IMG/VR virus record: IMGVR_UViG_3300021356_000167
Span: 1 to 23,869 of that record
Origin: a virus
DNA: 23,869 bases
Reading direction: 5' to 3' (one strand)
Below, in pieces: positions 16,974-23,218 of this stretch. Under the pieces are notes generated by a model. It searched no databases. It worked only from the letters and a program-made list of their open reading frames with translations, and was not told the origin of the DNA. The number at the start of each line of letters is the position of its first letter. Within the stretch, counting starts at the first letter, position 1. Made by a program: the position numbers and the translations under genes.

Positions 16974-18408
16974 CTGCGGCGTCCTCGGGCTCTACGGCGT
17001 CCTCTTCGTCGTCACCCTCTTCTGGCTCGTCTTCTTCAAGCGGTGGCTCCTGCGTGCCTGATAGACCGCCCATCTCAGTCGCCTCCAGCTCTTCCTCAAC
17101 GTCCAGATCATCGAGCACCTCGCCCTTGCTGAGTTCTTCCAACAGGGTTTTTTGCGTAATTGTGCCCGCGGTATACAGCTGCAGTAGAGCGGTAATCTCC
17201 TGAGGCTGTAGACGTTGGCCGAGGAAATCGCGGTTTACATAGGCGTTCCCTGGGTTCCTTTCGCCTAGGTATTCCGCATGAAACCGCAGGCAGTTGTCCA
17301 GAAGGTCCTGCATCTGCTGCGCCACCAGCATCATCGTGCTGTCGCCTTGGCTGCGGTCAATCCGCTTGGCCTCTGCCGTCTCTGCCGTCAGCTTCTGGCC
17401 CATGACGCTGGCCAGCGCGAGGGTGTTGATCTCGTGCGCGATCCGGTCTAGGTGCTTGAACTGGGCCTCGTAGCTATTGCCCGAAGGCTCGACGAACTCC
17501 ACCCGTGACTCGGTGGGCAGGCTCATCGCCTCCGACGGGCCAGCCGTGATTTCTTCAGCGCTCGGGGGCATCCCGTAGATCGCCAAGAACGGCACCGCCG
17601 AGATTCTCAGCTGGTTGCTTAAATCTGAGCTGGCCTGGTAGTGCTTCAGGTTTAGCTCTGCAATGTCGGCCATCGGCGGCCGCGACTCCATCAGGTTTAC
17701 CCGGTTTGAGTAGGCCACCGCAAATGGAATCTCGCGGACGCTCGTCGTGCCCTCGTCAAACAGCTCGTATTCGCCGTCTTTGCTCTTGCGGTGAATCTCG
17801 TAGCGGCCAGGGTACAAAACACGGACCTGCTCAACCATTTGCTCGCCGTAGTCCCCCTCAGGCTCAACGATTGTCTCCTTAAGGCGCAACTGGGTCAGCT
17901 TCTGCTGGCCGTCCTTGATCTCGCTGCGGAAGCCCAGGATCGACTTAGGGTTGTAGATGGCCCAATATGGCCGCCCGTTCCCATCAGTTGCTGCATCCAC
18001 CAGGACACCAACGTGGCCATAGCGCAAACACTCCCTCGTGGCTTGGTTCAGGAACAGCGTGATGTCGTTCCCCATCAAGTCAACGTCAAACAGCTGCTCG
18101 GTGATGACGTCACTCACGTCAGTCAGCCGAACTGGCTTGCGGGTCAACATCCCCGCCAACATCTTCTCGATCCTGGCCAGGTACGGACTAAGGCAGCTGA
18201 TTTTCAGCCTGTTGTCATAGCTGAGATCATCTTCTCTGGGATATTGCGGCAAAAACTTTCGGTGACCTTTGCGCATGGCATAGGTGCCACCTAGGAGTGC
18301 ATCGAGCAGACCCCAATGCGGCTCCTGCGCAACCCATGCACCATTTGGGTCGGCAACTCCGGCAACAAGGGCGGATCGGTTAGAGCCACCAATACCGGAT
18401 GAATACAC
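16957..18408 (-). CDS. Portal protein (DUF4055 family)
   Basis: 483 residues. Family features include LPQYPREDDLSYDNRLKISC near the N-terminus, ECLRYGHVGVLVDAA (residues ~125-140), and the long helix region with the segment HEINTLALASVMGQKLTAET followed by AEAKRIDRSQGDSTM. The C-terminus is a strongly acidic tail (Glu/Asp rich, last ~40 residues). The portal is the ring through which DNA enters and leaves the head. The start is GTG at 18408 with GAGG ~9 bases upstream; the gene begins 27 bases after the terminase stop. Confidence 0.92.
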   Translation of the reverse strand: MYSSGIGGSNRSALVAGVADPNGAWVAQEPHWGLLDALLGGTYAMRKGHRKFLPQYPREDDLSYDNRLKISCLSPYLARIEKMLAGMLTRKPVRLTDVSDVITEQLFDVDLMGNDITLFLNQATRECLRYGHVGVLVDAATDGNGRPYWAIYNPKSILGFRSEIKDGQQKLTQLRLKETIVEPEGDYGEQMVEQVRVLYPGRYEIHRKSKDGEYELFDEGTTSVREIPFAVAYSNRVNLMESRPPMADIAELNLKHYQASSDLSNQLRISAVPFLAIYGMPPSAEEITAGPSEAMSLPTESRVEFVEPSGNSYEAQFKHLDRIAHEINTLALASVMGQKLTAETAEAKRIDRSQGDSTMMLVAQQMQDLLDNCLRFHAEYLGERNPGNAYVNRDFLGQRLQPQEITALLQLYTAGTITQKTLLEELSKGEVLDDLDVEEELEATEMGGLSGTQEPPLEEDEPEEGDDEEDAVEPEDAADVEEE

Positions 18409-18435
18409 TGCTTCGCCTCGCCTGATAGGTCGATG

Positions 18436-19797
18436 TTAATAGACACGAATCCCAGTGCCACGCCCTGCTCGAACGTGCAAAGGATTGAACAATGCCCACA
18501 CGGCGTAACCGAGGCAGTCGTTCAAGTGATCGTAGCCGGCTTCTTTGTCTGGTTCCTCTGGATTGCGCTCTGAATAGCTCTGCAATTCCAGGCACTCAAT
18601 CATCCGGTGGCATTTGGCCAGCAGCTGCAATCTCACCTCGCCCTTGCCGTTCTCCAGCAAAGCCTGAACAGCAGCGACGCGATCACGAACGAGAGGGTTC
18701 GACTTGCCAGCGACCACAGAGAGCCCAGCCATCTGGAGAAGCTCGATGTCGGTGCGAGCTGCATTGGTACTCCGGTTGGCACCTGAGGCGTCGGGGTAGA
18801 CATAGACAGGAGCGGTCACATGGGCGCATCTTTGCTTGATTGCCGCGGCCAGGGCGTCAGTGTCATGAGCCTTCACCTCGTCGATAATCAGGAAGGTGTT
18901 GCCCAGGCGCACGCCGCAGACGGCGTTGCAATTCCCGATGTTGAAGTCAATACCCCAGTGGCGAGGCTCGGCGTCAAGGTTGACGGGGGGTGCCGGGATA
19001 ACGTGCTTGGCCCTGTCGAAGCGGTCATAGACCTGGGTGCTGTTGAGCAGGACGAAGTCGCCGTTCAGGTAGGCCGCAAGGCTGGCCGAGTCGTAGTTCT
19101 CCTGTAAGCGCTCGATGAAGTCAGGCGGCAAATGTGGGTTGTCGCAGGTCCGCATCTTGATGAGCCGGCGATCGTCGCGTTCTTGCATCTCGGGTTTGCC
19201 GAACTGCTGGAACAACCAGCGAAAGCCCTCTGGCGTGCTGGCCACGGCGAACTGCCGAACGTTGCCCTCACGAAGGCGGCCCAGGATTTTCTCGAAGGCG
19301 CTCTGGGCGTCCACTAGGCGAAGGATGTCGATCTCGTCGAAACAGGCCCAGGCGGCATTGACGCCGACTGCGGTGAAGGCGCCGTTCTTAATTGAGCGGC
19401 ACAGGATGCGTGTCGGCTTGCTCAGGTGCAGCTCGTATTCAGGAAGCGGACTGGTCCGGTAGGTGTATGGGATGCCGTATTGCTCCAGGAACTTATCGAA
19501 GGTGGCCTTCCAGATGTCCCGAATCATCGGGTAGGTGGGCTCCATGACGATGCCGGTGTAGCCCTGGTTCAGGATTGCGAGGCTGCAGGACTTGGCGGCA
19601 AGCGCCACGGTCTTCCCTGCGCCATAGCCAGCAGTGAGGCCGAGGATCTGGGTAGAGGTGTCTTCGACAAAGGCGAGCTGGCCTGGGTGTAGGTCGGCCT
19701 TGATGCGCTCCAGGATCTCGTCGGTGTCTTGAGCTGAGGGAGGCGTGGCGAACTGCGTGAGGGGTACGGCCTCGCAGATGTCGTCAACGAGGCTCAT
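18436..19797 (-). CDS. terL: Terminase large subunit
   Basis: 453 residues with an N-terminal ATPase and a C-terminal RNase H-like nuclease. Walker A is GYGAGKT at 57-63, Walker B is ACFDEID around 151-157 with Asp154-Glu155, and the coupling motif is VASTPEGFRW at ~185. In the nuclease, GIDFNIGN (Asp284), LIIDEVKAHD (Asp306, Glu307) and YPDASGANRST (Asp336) are candidate metal ligands. It pumps DNA into the head and cuts the concatemer. It overlaps the small subunit gene by four bases. Confidence 0.95.
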   Translation of the reverse strand: MSLVDDICEAVPLTQFATPPSAQDTDEILERIKADLHPGQLAFVEDTSTQILGLTAGYGAGKTVALAAKSCSLAILNQGYTGIVMEPTYPMIRDIWKATFDKFLEQYGIPYTYRTSPLPEYELHLSKPTRILCRSIKNGAFTAVGVNAAWACFDEIDILRLVDAQSAFEKILGRLREGNVRQFAVASTPEGFRWLFQQFGKPEMQERDDRRLIKMRTCDNPHLPPDFIERLQENYDSASLAAYLNGDFVLLNSTQVYDRFDRAKHVIPAPPVNLDAEPRHWGIDFNIGNCNAVCGVRLGNTFLIIDEVKAHDTDALAAAIKQRCAHVTAPVYVYPDASGANRSTNAARTDIELLQMAGLSVVAGKSNPLVRDRVAAVQALLENGKGEVRLQLLAKCHRMIECLELQSYSERNPEEPDKEAGYDHLNDCLGYAVWALFNPLHVRAGRGTGIRVY

Positions 19798-20117
19798 GAC
19801 ATCTCAAAGCGGAGCAGACGGGCCTGGAGTTCAATGGCCTTCAGGGCGGTGCTGTATTGGTTGCGGTTGGTGGCCTTGCGCTGGATGTCCTTGAGAGCCG
19901 ACAGGGACTCATGGAGCCACTCTGGGCGCTCTAGCTCGGCGTCTAGGCGCTGGTGATCGCGTGCCCGCTTGATGTATTCCTCGATTTGGCGGGTGCTGAT
20001 GCCCCAGGCGTCCGCGCCGTATTGAAGAATTTGGGTTCTACTGTTGCCTTCTAAAAGGAGTTTGTAAACGGTATTTATCCGCTCGTCTATTTCGATATTG
20101 GTTGATTTGCCAGCCAT
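19794..20117 (-). CDS. Terminase small subunit (probable)
   Basis: 107 residues. An N-terminal helix-turn-helix (SRTQILQYGADAWGISTRQI followed by EEYIKRAR, residues ~26-55) is followed by helices rich in Arg/Gln (LSALKDIQRKATNRNQYSTA, ALKAIELQARLLRFE) of the kind that form the oligomerisation part. It would select the packaging site. The stop overlaps the large subunit start by ATGA. It is shorter than many small subunits, but position and HTH agree. Confidence 0.85.
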   Translation of the reverse strand: MAGKSTNIEIDERINTVYKLLLEGNSRTQILQYGADAWGISTRQIEEYIKRARDHQRLDAELERPEWLHESLSALKDIQRKATNRNQYSTALKAIELQARLLRFEMS

Positions 20118-20126
20118 GGGCTGAGA

Positions 20127-20384
20127 TTAACAGGAGCGCGTAGCTTCGTGCAGGGAGCGAAGGGCGATTGCTGTTATTTCAACGGACTGATCTTTGGAGA
20201 GCCAGCCTTTGAAGTTTTGATGGACGCTTGCCGCGGCCGTATAGAACTGAGCAGTGGTGGGCCGCATGTTGGCGGGCTGCAGGTGCTCGACGATGACGGC
20301 TGCTAGGTGCTTGCCTTCGGCTTCTGCGATGTCACGGAAGGCGGCGATCTCTTGATTGTCGAGAGAGATTGTGACCCTACCCAT
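20127..20384 (-). CDS. Putative ribbon-helix-helix DNA-binding protein
   Basis: 85 residues from the ATG at 20384. A longer frame to 20570 exists, but its first 62 codons mirror the neighbouring gene in another frame and have no homologue-like character, so I take the internal ATG. The N-terminus GRVTISLDNQEIAAFRDIAE then AEGKHLAAVIVEHL has the strand-helix-helix pattern of CopG/Arc proteins. The rest is helical. It could be a repressor or a packaging or replication accessory. It overlaps the upstream gene by eight bases. Confidence 0.7.
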   Translation of the reverse strand: MGRVTISLDNQEIAAFRDIAEAEGKHLAAVIVEHLQPANMRPTTAQFYTAAASVHQNFKGWLSKDQSVEITAIALRSLHEATRSC

Positions 20385-20580
20385 GGGACGCGAAGCGAAG
20401 GATTGTTTTGATCTCTTCCATTTGTGTGCAAAGGGACTGGTAAGCATCCCTAGGAATCGGGCGGGATTCTTCGACGGCGTTATCGAGGACAGCGGACGCA
20501 ACGGCCTTGGTTTCATCGACGAGGCAAGTGAGGTGCGAGATGACAGGGGCCTGCCTAATGGAAATGTCAATCATTGGCAT
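20377..20580 (-). CDS. Small hypothetical protein
   Basis: 67 residues from the ATG at 20580 (ATG at 20574 gives 65). A frame further upstream is open, but that part shadows the zinc-finger gene. MPMIDISIRQAPVISHLTCL then a helical segment (ETKAVASAVLDNAVEE, QSLCTQMEEIKTILRFA). The start overlaps the end of the preceding gene by 14 bases. I recognise no family. Confidence 0.6.
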   Translation of the reverse strand: MPMIDISIRQAPVISHLTCLVDETKAVASAVLDNAVEESRPIPRDAYQSLCTQMEEIKTILRFASHG

Positions 20581-21088
20581 CGAGGGATGGAAGCAGGTCG
20601 CCCAGGGCCTGGAGCTGCTGCTTGACGTCTGCAATGTACGAAGGGAGTTGCGGTTTGAGACCGGCTCGGACTTGCTGCCTTAAGGCATTGATGTCGTTGA
20701 CGGTGGCCTGCCAGTTGTCGCGCCTGCGGCGGTGGATGTCTCGGACGACGTCCTTATCGAGTTCAATGCCGATGGGCTGGGACTGACCGGCGACGTCGGT
20801 AGAGCGAACTCCAGAGGAATCACGGAACCCAGCGCGGGTCGTTTGTGATTCGTGGTCCTGTGACTCGTAGGAAGCGACGCAATGGCAGACGATCGCAAGG
20901 TCGGAGCCACCATGGCGGCGGATGGTGCCGTCAGGGTTAAGGGTGGCGTCGTAATCCGGCAGGTAGTGATTCAGGAGGCCATCGCCGTTGGAGACGATGC
21001 CGGAGTCGTAACAGGCAAAGCAGGCGACCTTCGGGGCGTAGAAGGTCAGGTCGCGGTCCATGCGGGACCGCTTGTGGGCGTAAGTCAT
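20567..21088 (-). CDS. Small zinc-finger-like hypothetical protein
   Basis: 173 residues from the ATG at 21088; the longer open frame to 21223 overlaps the end of the initiator gene and looks like its shadow. Cys23-x2-Cys26 (VACFACYDSG) and Cys68-x-Cys70 (AIVCHCVASY) form a probable zinc knuckle of the CxxC...CxC kind. The C-terminal ~70 residues are helical and charged (DKDVVRDIHRRRRDNWQATV, LRQQVRAGLKPQLPS). It follows the initiator by 17 bases, so a replication-linked DNA-binding role is plausible but not shown. Confidence 0.7.
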   Translation of the reverse strand: MTYAHKRSRMDRDLTFYAPKVACFACYDSGIVSNGDGLLNHYLPDYDATLNPDGTIRRHGGSDLAIVCHCVASYESQDHESQTTRAGFRDSSGVRSTDVAGQSQPIGIELDKDVVRDIHRRRRDNWQATVNDINALRQQVRAGLKPQLPSYIADVKQQLQALGDLLPSLDAND

Positions 21089-21105
21089 TGAGCCAGGGGT
21101 GGGGG

Positions 21106-21915
21106 CTAGAAGGGGTCGCCTTCCTGGGCGCCAGGATGGGCGAGGGCAACGGGCTTGGCTGATGGTGTTGTGGCAGTTTCTAGGAAGTCCTCGAAGCGTC
21201 CATCGCGCAGCCAGCGGAAGCACTCGGGGTAGTTAGCCGCGAAGCCGCCTGCGCGTTCAATCCTGGCCCGATCCTTAAGCGAGCGGGTTAGGGCGTCTTG
21301 CAGGCGCTCCTGGGTGGCGCGTGGCAGCTTTTTGTACTCGGCCCATGCCTTGGGCTTGGACTGGCTTGAGGCTCTGCAAGGAATTTTTCTGTACTGCTGC
21401 CAAAAGGCCAGGAAGCCTTCGGAGTAGTCGGATTTTTGGCGCTTTTGGCCTTTTGCAGCTTTTAAGGCTGTTTTTAGTTCTTCTGTATTTAGTTCTCTTG
21501 TATTTAATTCGGCGGCATCTCCTGCCGGGGGGTCCGGCATCTCCTGCCTAGGGGTACTGCATTTCGTGCCGGGGGGTACGGCAGACGCTGCCGGGGGGTC
21601 TAAGGGCGGGGGAGCGACATTGGCCAGGTGATTGACGGTGACTCGGTAGAGGTTCGTGCAGCAATCACCTCTCTCGTTTCGGCGTGCTTCGCGTTGGAGT
21701 AGCCCCATGGATTCCAACTGCCCAACAACAGCCCGAGCAGTGCGGACAGAAACACACGCACCGTCAGCGATGGTTTTGATCGAGGGCCAGCAGTCAGCAT
21801 TGGAACCGGCGAAGGTTTGGATAACCCAAAGGACCGCCAGTTGGTTTGGCTGAAGGGTGCCTCGGATTGCTGTCGGCAGTGCCGTGAAGGGCACGCCTTG
21901 CGGGACGAAAGACAT
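21106..21915 (-). CDS. Replication initiator, lambda O-like architecture, with internal origin
   Basis: 269 residues. A winged-helix DNA-binding domain occupies ~15-95 (LQPNQLAVLWVIQTFAGSNA, then WPSIKTIADGACVSVRTARA and VVGQLESMGLLQREARRNER, wing to NLYRVTVNH), matching the HTH_36 type common in phage initiators. A low-complexity linker (~100-160) rich in Pro, Gly, Ala and then Glu-Leu-Asn-Thr repeats is encoded by an iteron-like array and an AT-rich array. The C-terminal part (EGFLAFWQQYRKIPCR, KAWAEYKKLPRATQERL, AANYPECFRWLRDGRFEDFL) is the usual end of such initiators and may bind a helicase loader. The layout equals lambda O: DNA-binding N-domain, origin in the middle, interaction domain at the end. 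No P-like loader or helicase is visible. Confidence 0.82.
   Translation of the reverse strand: MSFVPQGVPFTALPTAIRGTLQPNQLAVLWVIQTFAGSNADCWPSIKTIADGACVSVRTARAVVGQLESMGLLQREARRNERGDCCTNLYRVTVNHLANVAPPPLDPPAASAVPPGTKCSTPRQEMPDPPAGDAAELNTRELNTEELKTALKAAKGQKRQKSDYSEGFLAFWQQYRKIPCRASSQSKPKAWAEYKKLPRATQERLQDALTRSLKDRARIERAGGFAANYPECFRWLRDGRFEDFLETATTPSAKPVALAHPGAQEGDPF
21471..21515. repeat. AT-rich 15-bp tandem repeats (candidate DNA unwinding element)
   Basis: Three 15-base units: TTTTTAGTTCTTCTG, TATTTAGTTCTCTTG and TATTTAATTCGGCGG. They code on the minus strand for ELNTR-ELNTE-ELKTA-like pentads. They lie next to the iterons and continue a T-rich stretch from about 21431, in a window that is otherwise GC rich. 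The place beside the iterons fits a duplex-opening region. Confidence 0.75.
21523..21605. repeat. Four iteron-like direct repeats, 22-bp spacing
   Basis: Units start at 21523, 21545, 21567 and 21589, exactly 22 bases apart. Each is a 17-base imperfect palindrome: TGCCGGGGGGTCCGGCA, TGCCTAGGGGTACTGCA, TGCCGGGGGGTACGGCA, and TGCCGGGGGGTC with a decayed right arm. The period of 22 is not a multiple of three, so the encoded amino acids differ from unit to unit; the repeat is kept at DNA level. Likely binding sites of the encoded initiator. Confidence 0.85.
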
Positions 21916-21927
21916 GGCTTAGATTCT

Positions 21928-21951
21928 CAGTGAGCAGTCGCACGCTCATTG
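21928..21951. promoter_or_regulatory. Inverted repeat in the divergent intergenic region (operator candidate)
   Basis: CAGTGAGC and GCTCATTG are inverted arms (7 of 8 pairs) around an 8-base spacer, in the only divergent gap of the window, 13 bases upstream of the initiator start. This is the size of a dimeric repressor site. I see no convincing -35/-10 pair for either direction. Confidence 0.45.
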
Positions 21952-21962
21952 GCAGTGGGTAG

Positions 21963-21989
21963 GCCGGCTCTTACCAAGCCGGCTTTTTT
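21963..21989 (+). terminator. Terminator-like hairpin directly before the RusA-like start codon
   Basis: GCCGGCT at 21963-21969 pairs with AGCCGGC at 21977-21983 (seven pairs, seven-base loop) and is followed by six T that touch the ATG at 21990. The orientation stops plus-strand transcription. It leaves no ribosome binding site for the downstream gene. Confidence 0.7.
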
Positions 21990-22406
21990 ATGATCGAAAT
22001 TCGGATCGACGGAATCGAACCGGCTCCGCAAGGCTCGAAGGTCAGAACCCGTTTTGGGATGCGCGAAGCATCCGAGCGTGTGGCGCCTTGGCGGGACGCT
22101 GTCAGATCGGAGGCGTTAGCAGCAACAACGGCTCTGATCGAGAGCGCTTGCCGAGTGGACGTCGAGTTTCGATTTCGACGGCCTGAGGGGCACTATGCCG
22201 CCAGTGGCAAATTGCGTCCATCAGCACGTTTGCACTACACCGTGAAACGCAATGACATTGACAAGTGCTGTAGGTCGCTCCTCGATGGATTGACTGGGTC
22301 GGCCCTGGCCGAGGACTGCCTAGTGGTGGAGCTGCACGCCAGTCAGCGGTACTGCGAGCGGGACGAACGACCGGGTGCTCTTGTGACGATCCAGGAACTG
22401 ATCTAA
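21990..22406 (+). CDS. rusA: RusA-like Holliday junction resolvase
   Basis: 138 residues, similar to RusA (120). N-terminal strand and PAPQGSKVRTRFG (substrate-binding loop region), strand DVEFRFRRPEGHYAASGKL, then the core KRNDIDKCCRSLLDGLTGSA with Asp89 and Asp91, then Asp109 (AEDCLVVELHASQRY). These match the three catalytic acids of RusA that bind Mg2+. The enzyme resolves branched DNA during recombination and before packaging. It is divergent from the initiator. The only start is ATG at 21990, directly after the T run of a hairpin, with no Shine-Dalgarno sequence. Confidence 0.88.
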   Translation: MIEIRIDGIEPAPQGSKVRTRFGMREASERVAPWRDAVRSEALAATTALIESACRVDVEFRFRRPEGHYAASGKLRPSARLHYTVKRNDIDKCCRSLLDGLTGSALAEDCLVVELHASQRYCERDERPGALVTIQELI

Positions 22407-22466
22407 TACCCACAACGAGCCCACCATTTCGGGGCAATACTTGGGTCAGTTCAGGCAATCACCCCG
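22381..22466 (+). promoter_or_regulatory. Leader repeat copy 1 (promoter plus conserved 5' leader)
   Basis: Overlaps the last 26 bases of the resolvase gene. TTGTG and, 16 bases on, TCTAAT (5 of 6 with TATAAT; it includes the resolvase stop codon). Then the shared blocks CCCACAAC, CCACCA, GGCAATACT, TCAGTTCA and CACCCC end just before the ATG at 22467. Copy 1 lacks the GCACAA arm of the inverted repeat present in copies 2 and 3. Confidence 0.68.
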
Positions 22467-22697
22467 ATGCTCAGCCCTCTCGCCGTCATCAACGCCACCA
22501 TCGCTACCGGCCTCCCCGAGGGCTGGGAGCACTCCGAAGCCGCCCACGGCTTCTTCGGCCCCGACCTCGCCATGGTCGAAGCCAAGCCCACCCGCCGCGG
22601 CAACTGGGTCTGGGAGGCCACCACCGCCGAGCTGGAGTTCAAGAGCTTCGGCCCCACCAAGATCCGCGAAGCCATGGCCTGGGCGCAGGCCAACTGA
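22467..22697 (+). CDS. Small protein of unknown function (leader cassette 1)
   Basis: 76 residues: LSPLAVINATIATGLPEGWE, FFGPDLAMVEAKPTRRGNW, WEATTAELEFKSFGPTKI, ending REAMAWAQAN. Two Trp-containing strand segments suggest a small alpha/beta fold. Codons end mostly in C or G. The frame is preferred to antisense frames because it begins exactly at the end of the shared leader and stops just before a strong terminator. No Shine-Dalgarno sequence. Family not recognised. Confidence 0.75.
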   Translation: MLSPLAVINATIATGLPEGWEHSEAAHGFFGPDLAMVEAKPTRRGNWVWEATTAELEFKSFGPTKIREAMAWAQAN

Positions 22698-22699
22698 AC

Positions 22700-22723
22700 C
22701 GAGGGGCTCCGGCCCCTTTTTTT
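22700..22723 (+). terminator. Rho-independent terminator after the first cassette gene
   Basis: GGGGC-TCCG-GCCCC (five G-C pairs, four-base tetraloop of good stability) is followed by seven T at 22717-22723, three bases after the stop codon. The last T bases are also the start of the next leader repeat. Confidence 0.85.
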
Positions 22724-22806
22724 GTGCCAACTGCAGAAGCTGCACAATCCCCACAACAAGGGCACCATCCAGGAGCAATACTGGTCTCAGTTCAGACAAC
22801 CACCCC
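22722..22806 (+). promoter_or_regulatory. Leader repeat copy 2 (promoter plus conserved 5' leader)
   Basis: TTGTGC at 22722 and GCACAA at 22742 are inverted arms 14 bases apart; the second arm overlaps CACAAT, a -10-like box 15 bases after TTGTGC. The first 36 bases differ from copy 3 at only two positions. Shared blocks CCCCACAAC, CACCA, GCAATACT, TCAGTTCA and CAACCACCCC follow and end at the ATG. Confidence 0.75.
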
Positions 22807-23118
22807 ATGACCACCCCTGCACGCAAACTGACTGCTATCGCTGAGAACGGCCAGGTCTTCACCCGTAAGACCAGTCGCACCTACACCCATGCCGTCTACG
22901 TCGAAACCACCTACAGCGACGGCGAGGTGGTGAACAGCAACCCCCGGTGGACCGGCCGGCCTGACCTGGCAGAGAAGAACCTAGCCGAGCTTTCAGAGTA
23001 CGCCGCCCGCAAGGAAGGCCAAGAGTTTCGGCTATGGGACATGCAGAAAGGTGTCTGGATTCCGACCGGCCGGTTTTACGCCAAGGCTCGCGCCATTGCG
23101 GTTCCCGTGAGCGACTGA
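22807..23118 (+). CDS. Small protein of unknown function (leader cassette 2)
   Basis: 103 residues. Strand-rich start (KLTAIAENGQVFTRKTSRTY, THAVYVETTYSDGEVVNSN), then RWTGRPDLAEKNLAELSEYA and a Trp/Phe end region (FRLWDMQKGVWIPTGRFYAK). The ATG at 22807 is chosen because it stands right after the leader; an alternative frame from a TTG at 22441 crosses the first cassette gene and its terminator and is rejected. No Shine-Dalgarno sequence. Family not recognised. Confidence 0.78.
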   Translation: MTTPARKLTAIAENGQVFTRKTSRTYTHAVYVETTYSDGEVVNSNPRWTGRPDLAEKNLAELSEYAARKEGQEFRLWDMQKGVWIPTGRFYAKARAIAVPVSD

Positions 23119-23135
23119 GGGCCAGGCCCGCGGGA

Positions 23136-23218
23136 TTGTGCCAACTGTAAAAGCTGCACAATCCCCACAACCAGCCCACCAAAACAGGCAATACTTAGCT
23201 CAGTTCACAACCACCCCA
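23136..23218 (+). promoter_or_regulatory. Leader repeat copy 3 (promoter plus conserved 5' leader)
   Basis: TTGTGC at 23136 and GCACAA at 23156 have the same 14-base spacing as in copy 2, with the -10-like CACAAT overlapping the second arm. The same downstream blocks follow (CCCCACAAC, CCCACCA, GGCAATACT, TCAGTTCA, ACCACCCC), ending one base before the ATG. It begins 17 bases after the stop of the previous gene. Confidence 0.75.

Larger units (their letters stand above)
21431..21605. other. Putative replication origin inside the initiator gene
   Basis: The iteron array and the AT-rich repeats together make the standard iteron origin layout, inside the linker-coding part of a lambda-O-like gene, as in lambda ori (four iterons plus an AT-rich segment within O). 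What is seen: spacing, palindromes, base composition. What is inferred: origin activity. Confidence 0.75.

Noticed and set aside
20385-20570. N-terminal extension of the RHH-like gene (start at 20570)
   Set aside because: This part overlaps the neighbouring gene in another frame; the RHH pattern begins at the ATG at 20384.
21523-21605. Regular repeats read as a CRISPR array
   Set aside because: The 22-base period leaves only five-base spacers, and the array lies within a coding sequence; iterons fit better.
22446-22880. 144-codon minus-strand frame (and 22451-22768)
   Set aside because: Antisense to the leader cassettes and first two small genes; Gly/Ala/Val repeats mirror the GC-rich codons of the real genes.
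23189-23218. tRNA-like D-arm (TTAGCTCAGTTC) in leader copy 3
   Set aside because: No matching acceptor, anticodon or T arms follow, and the other copies change the bases that would pair.
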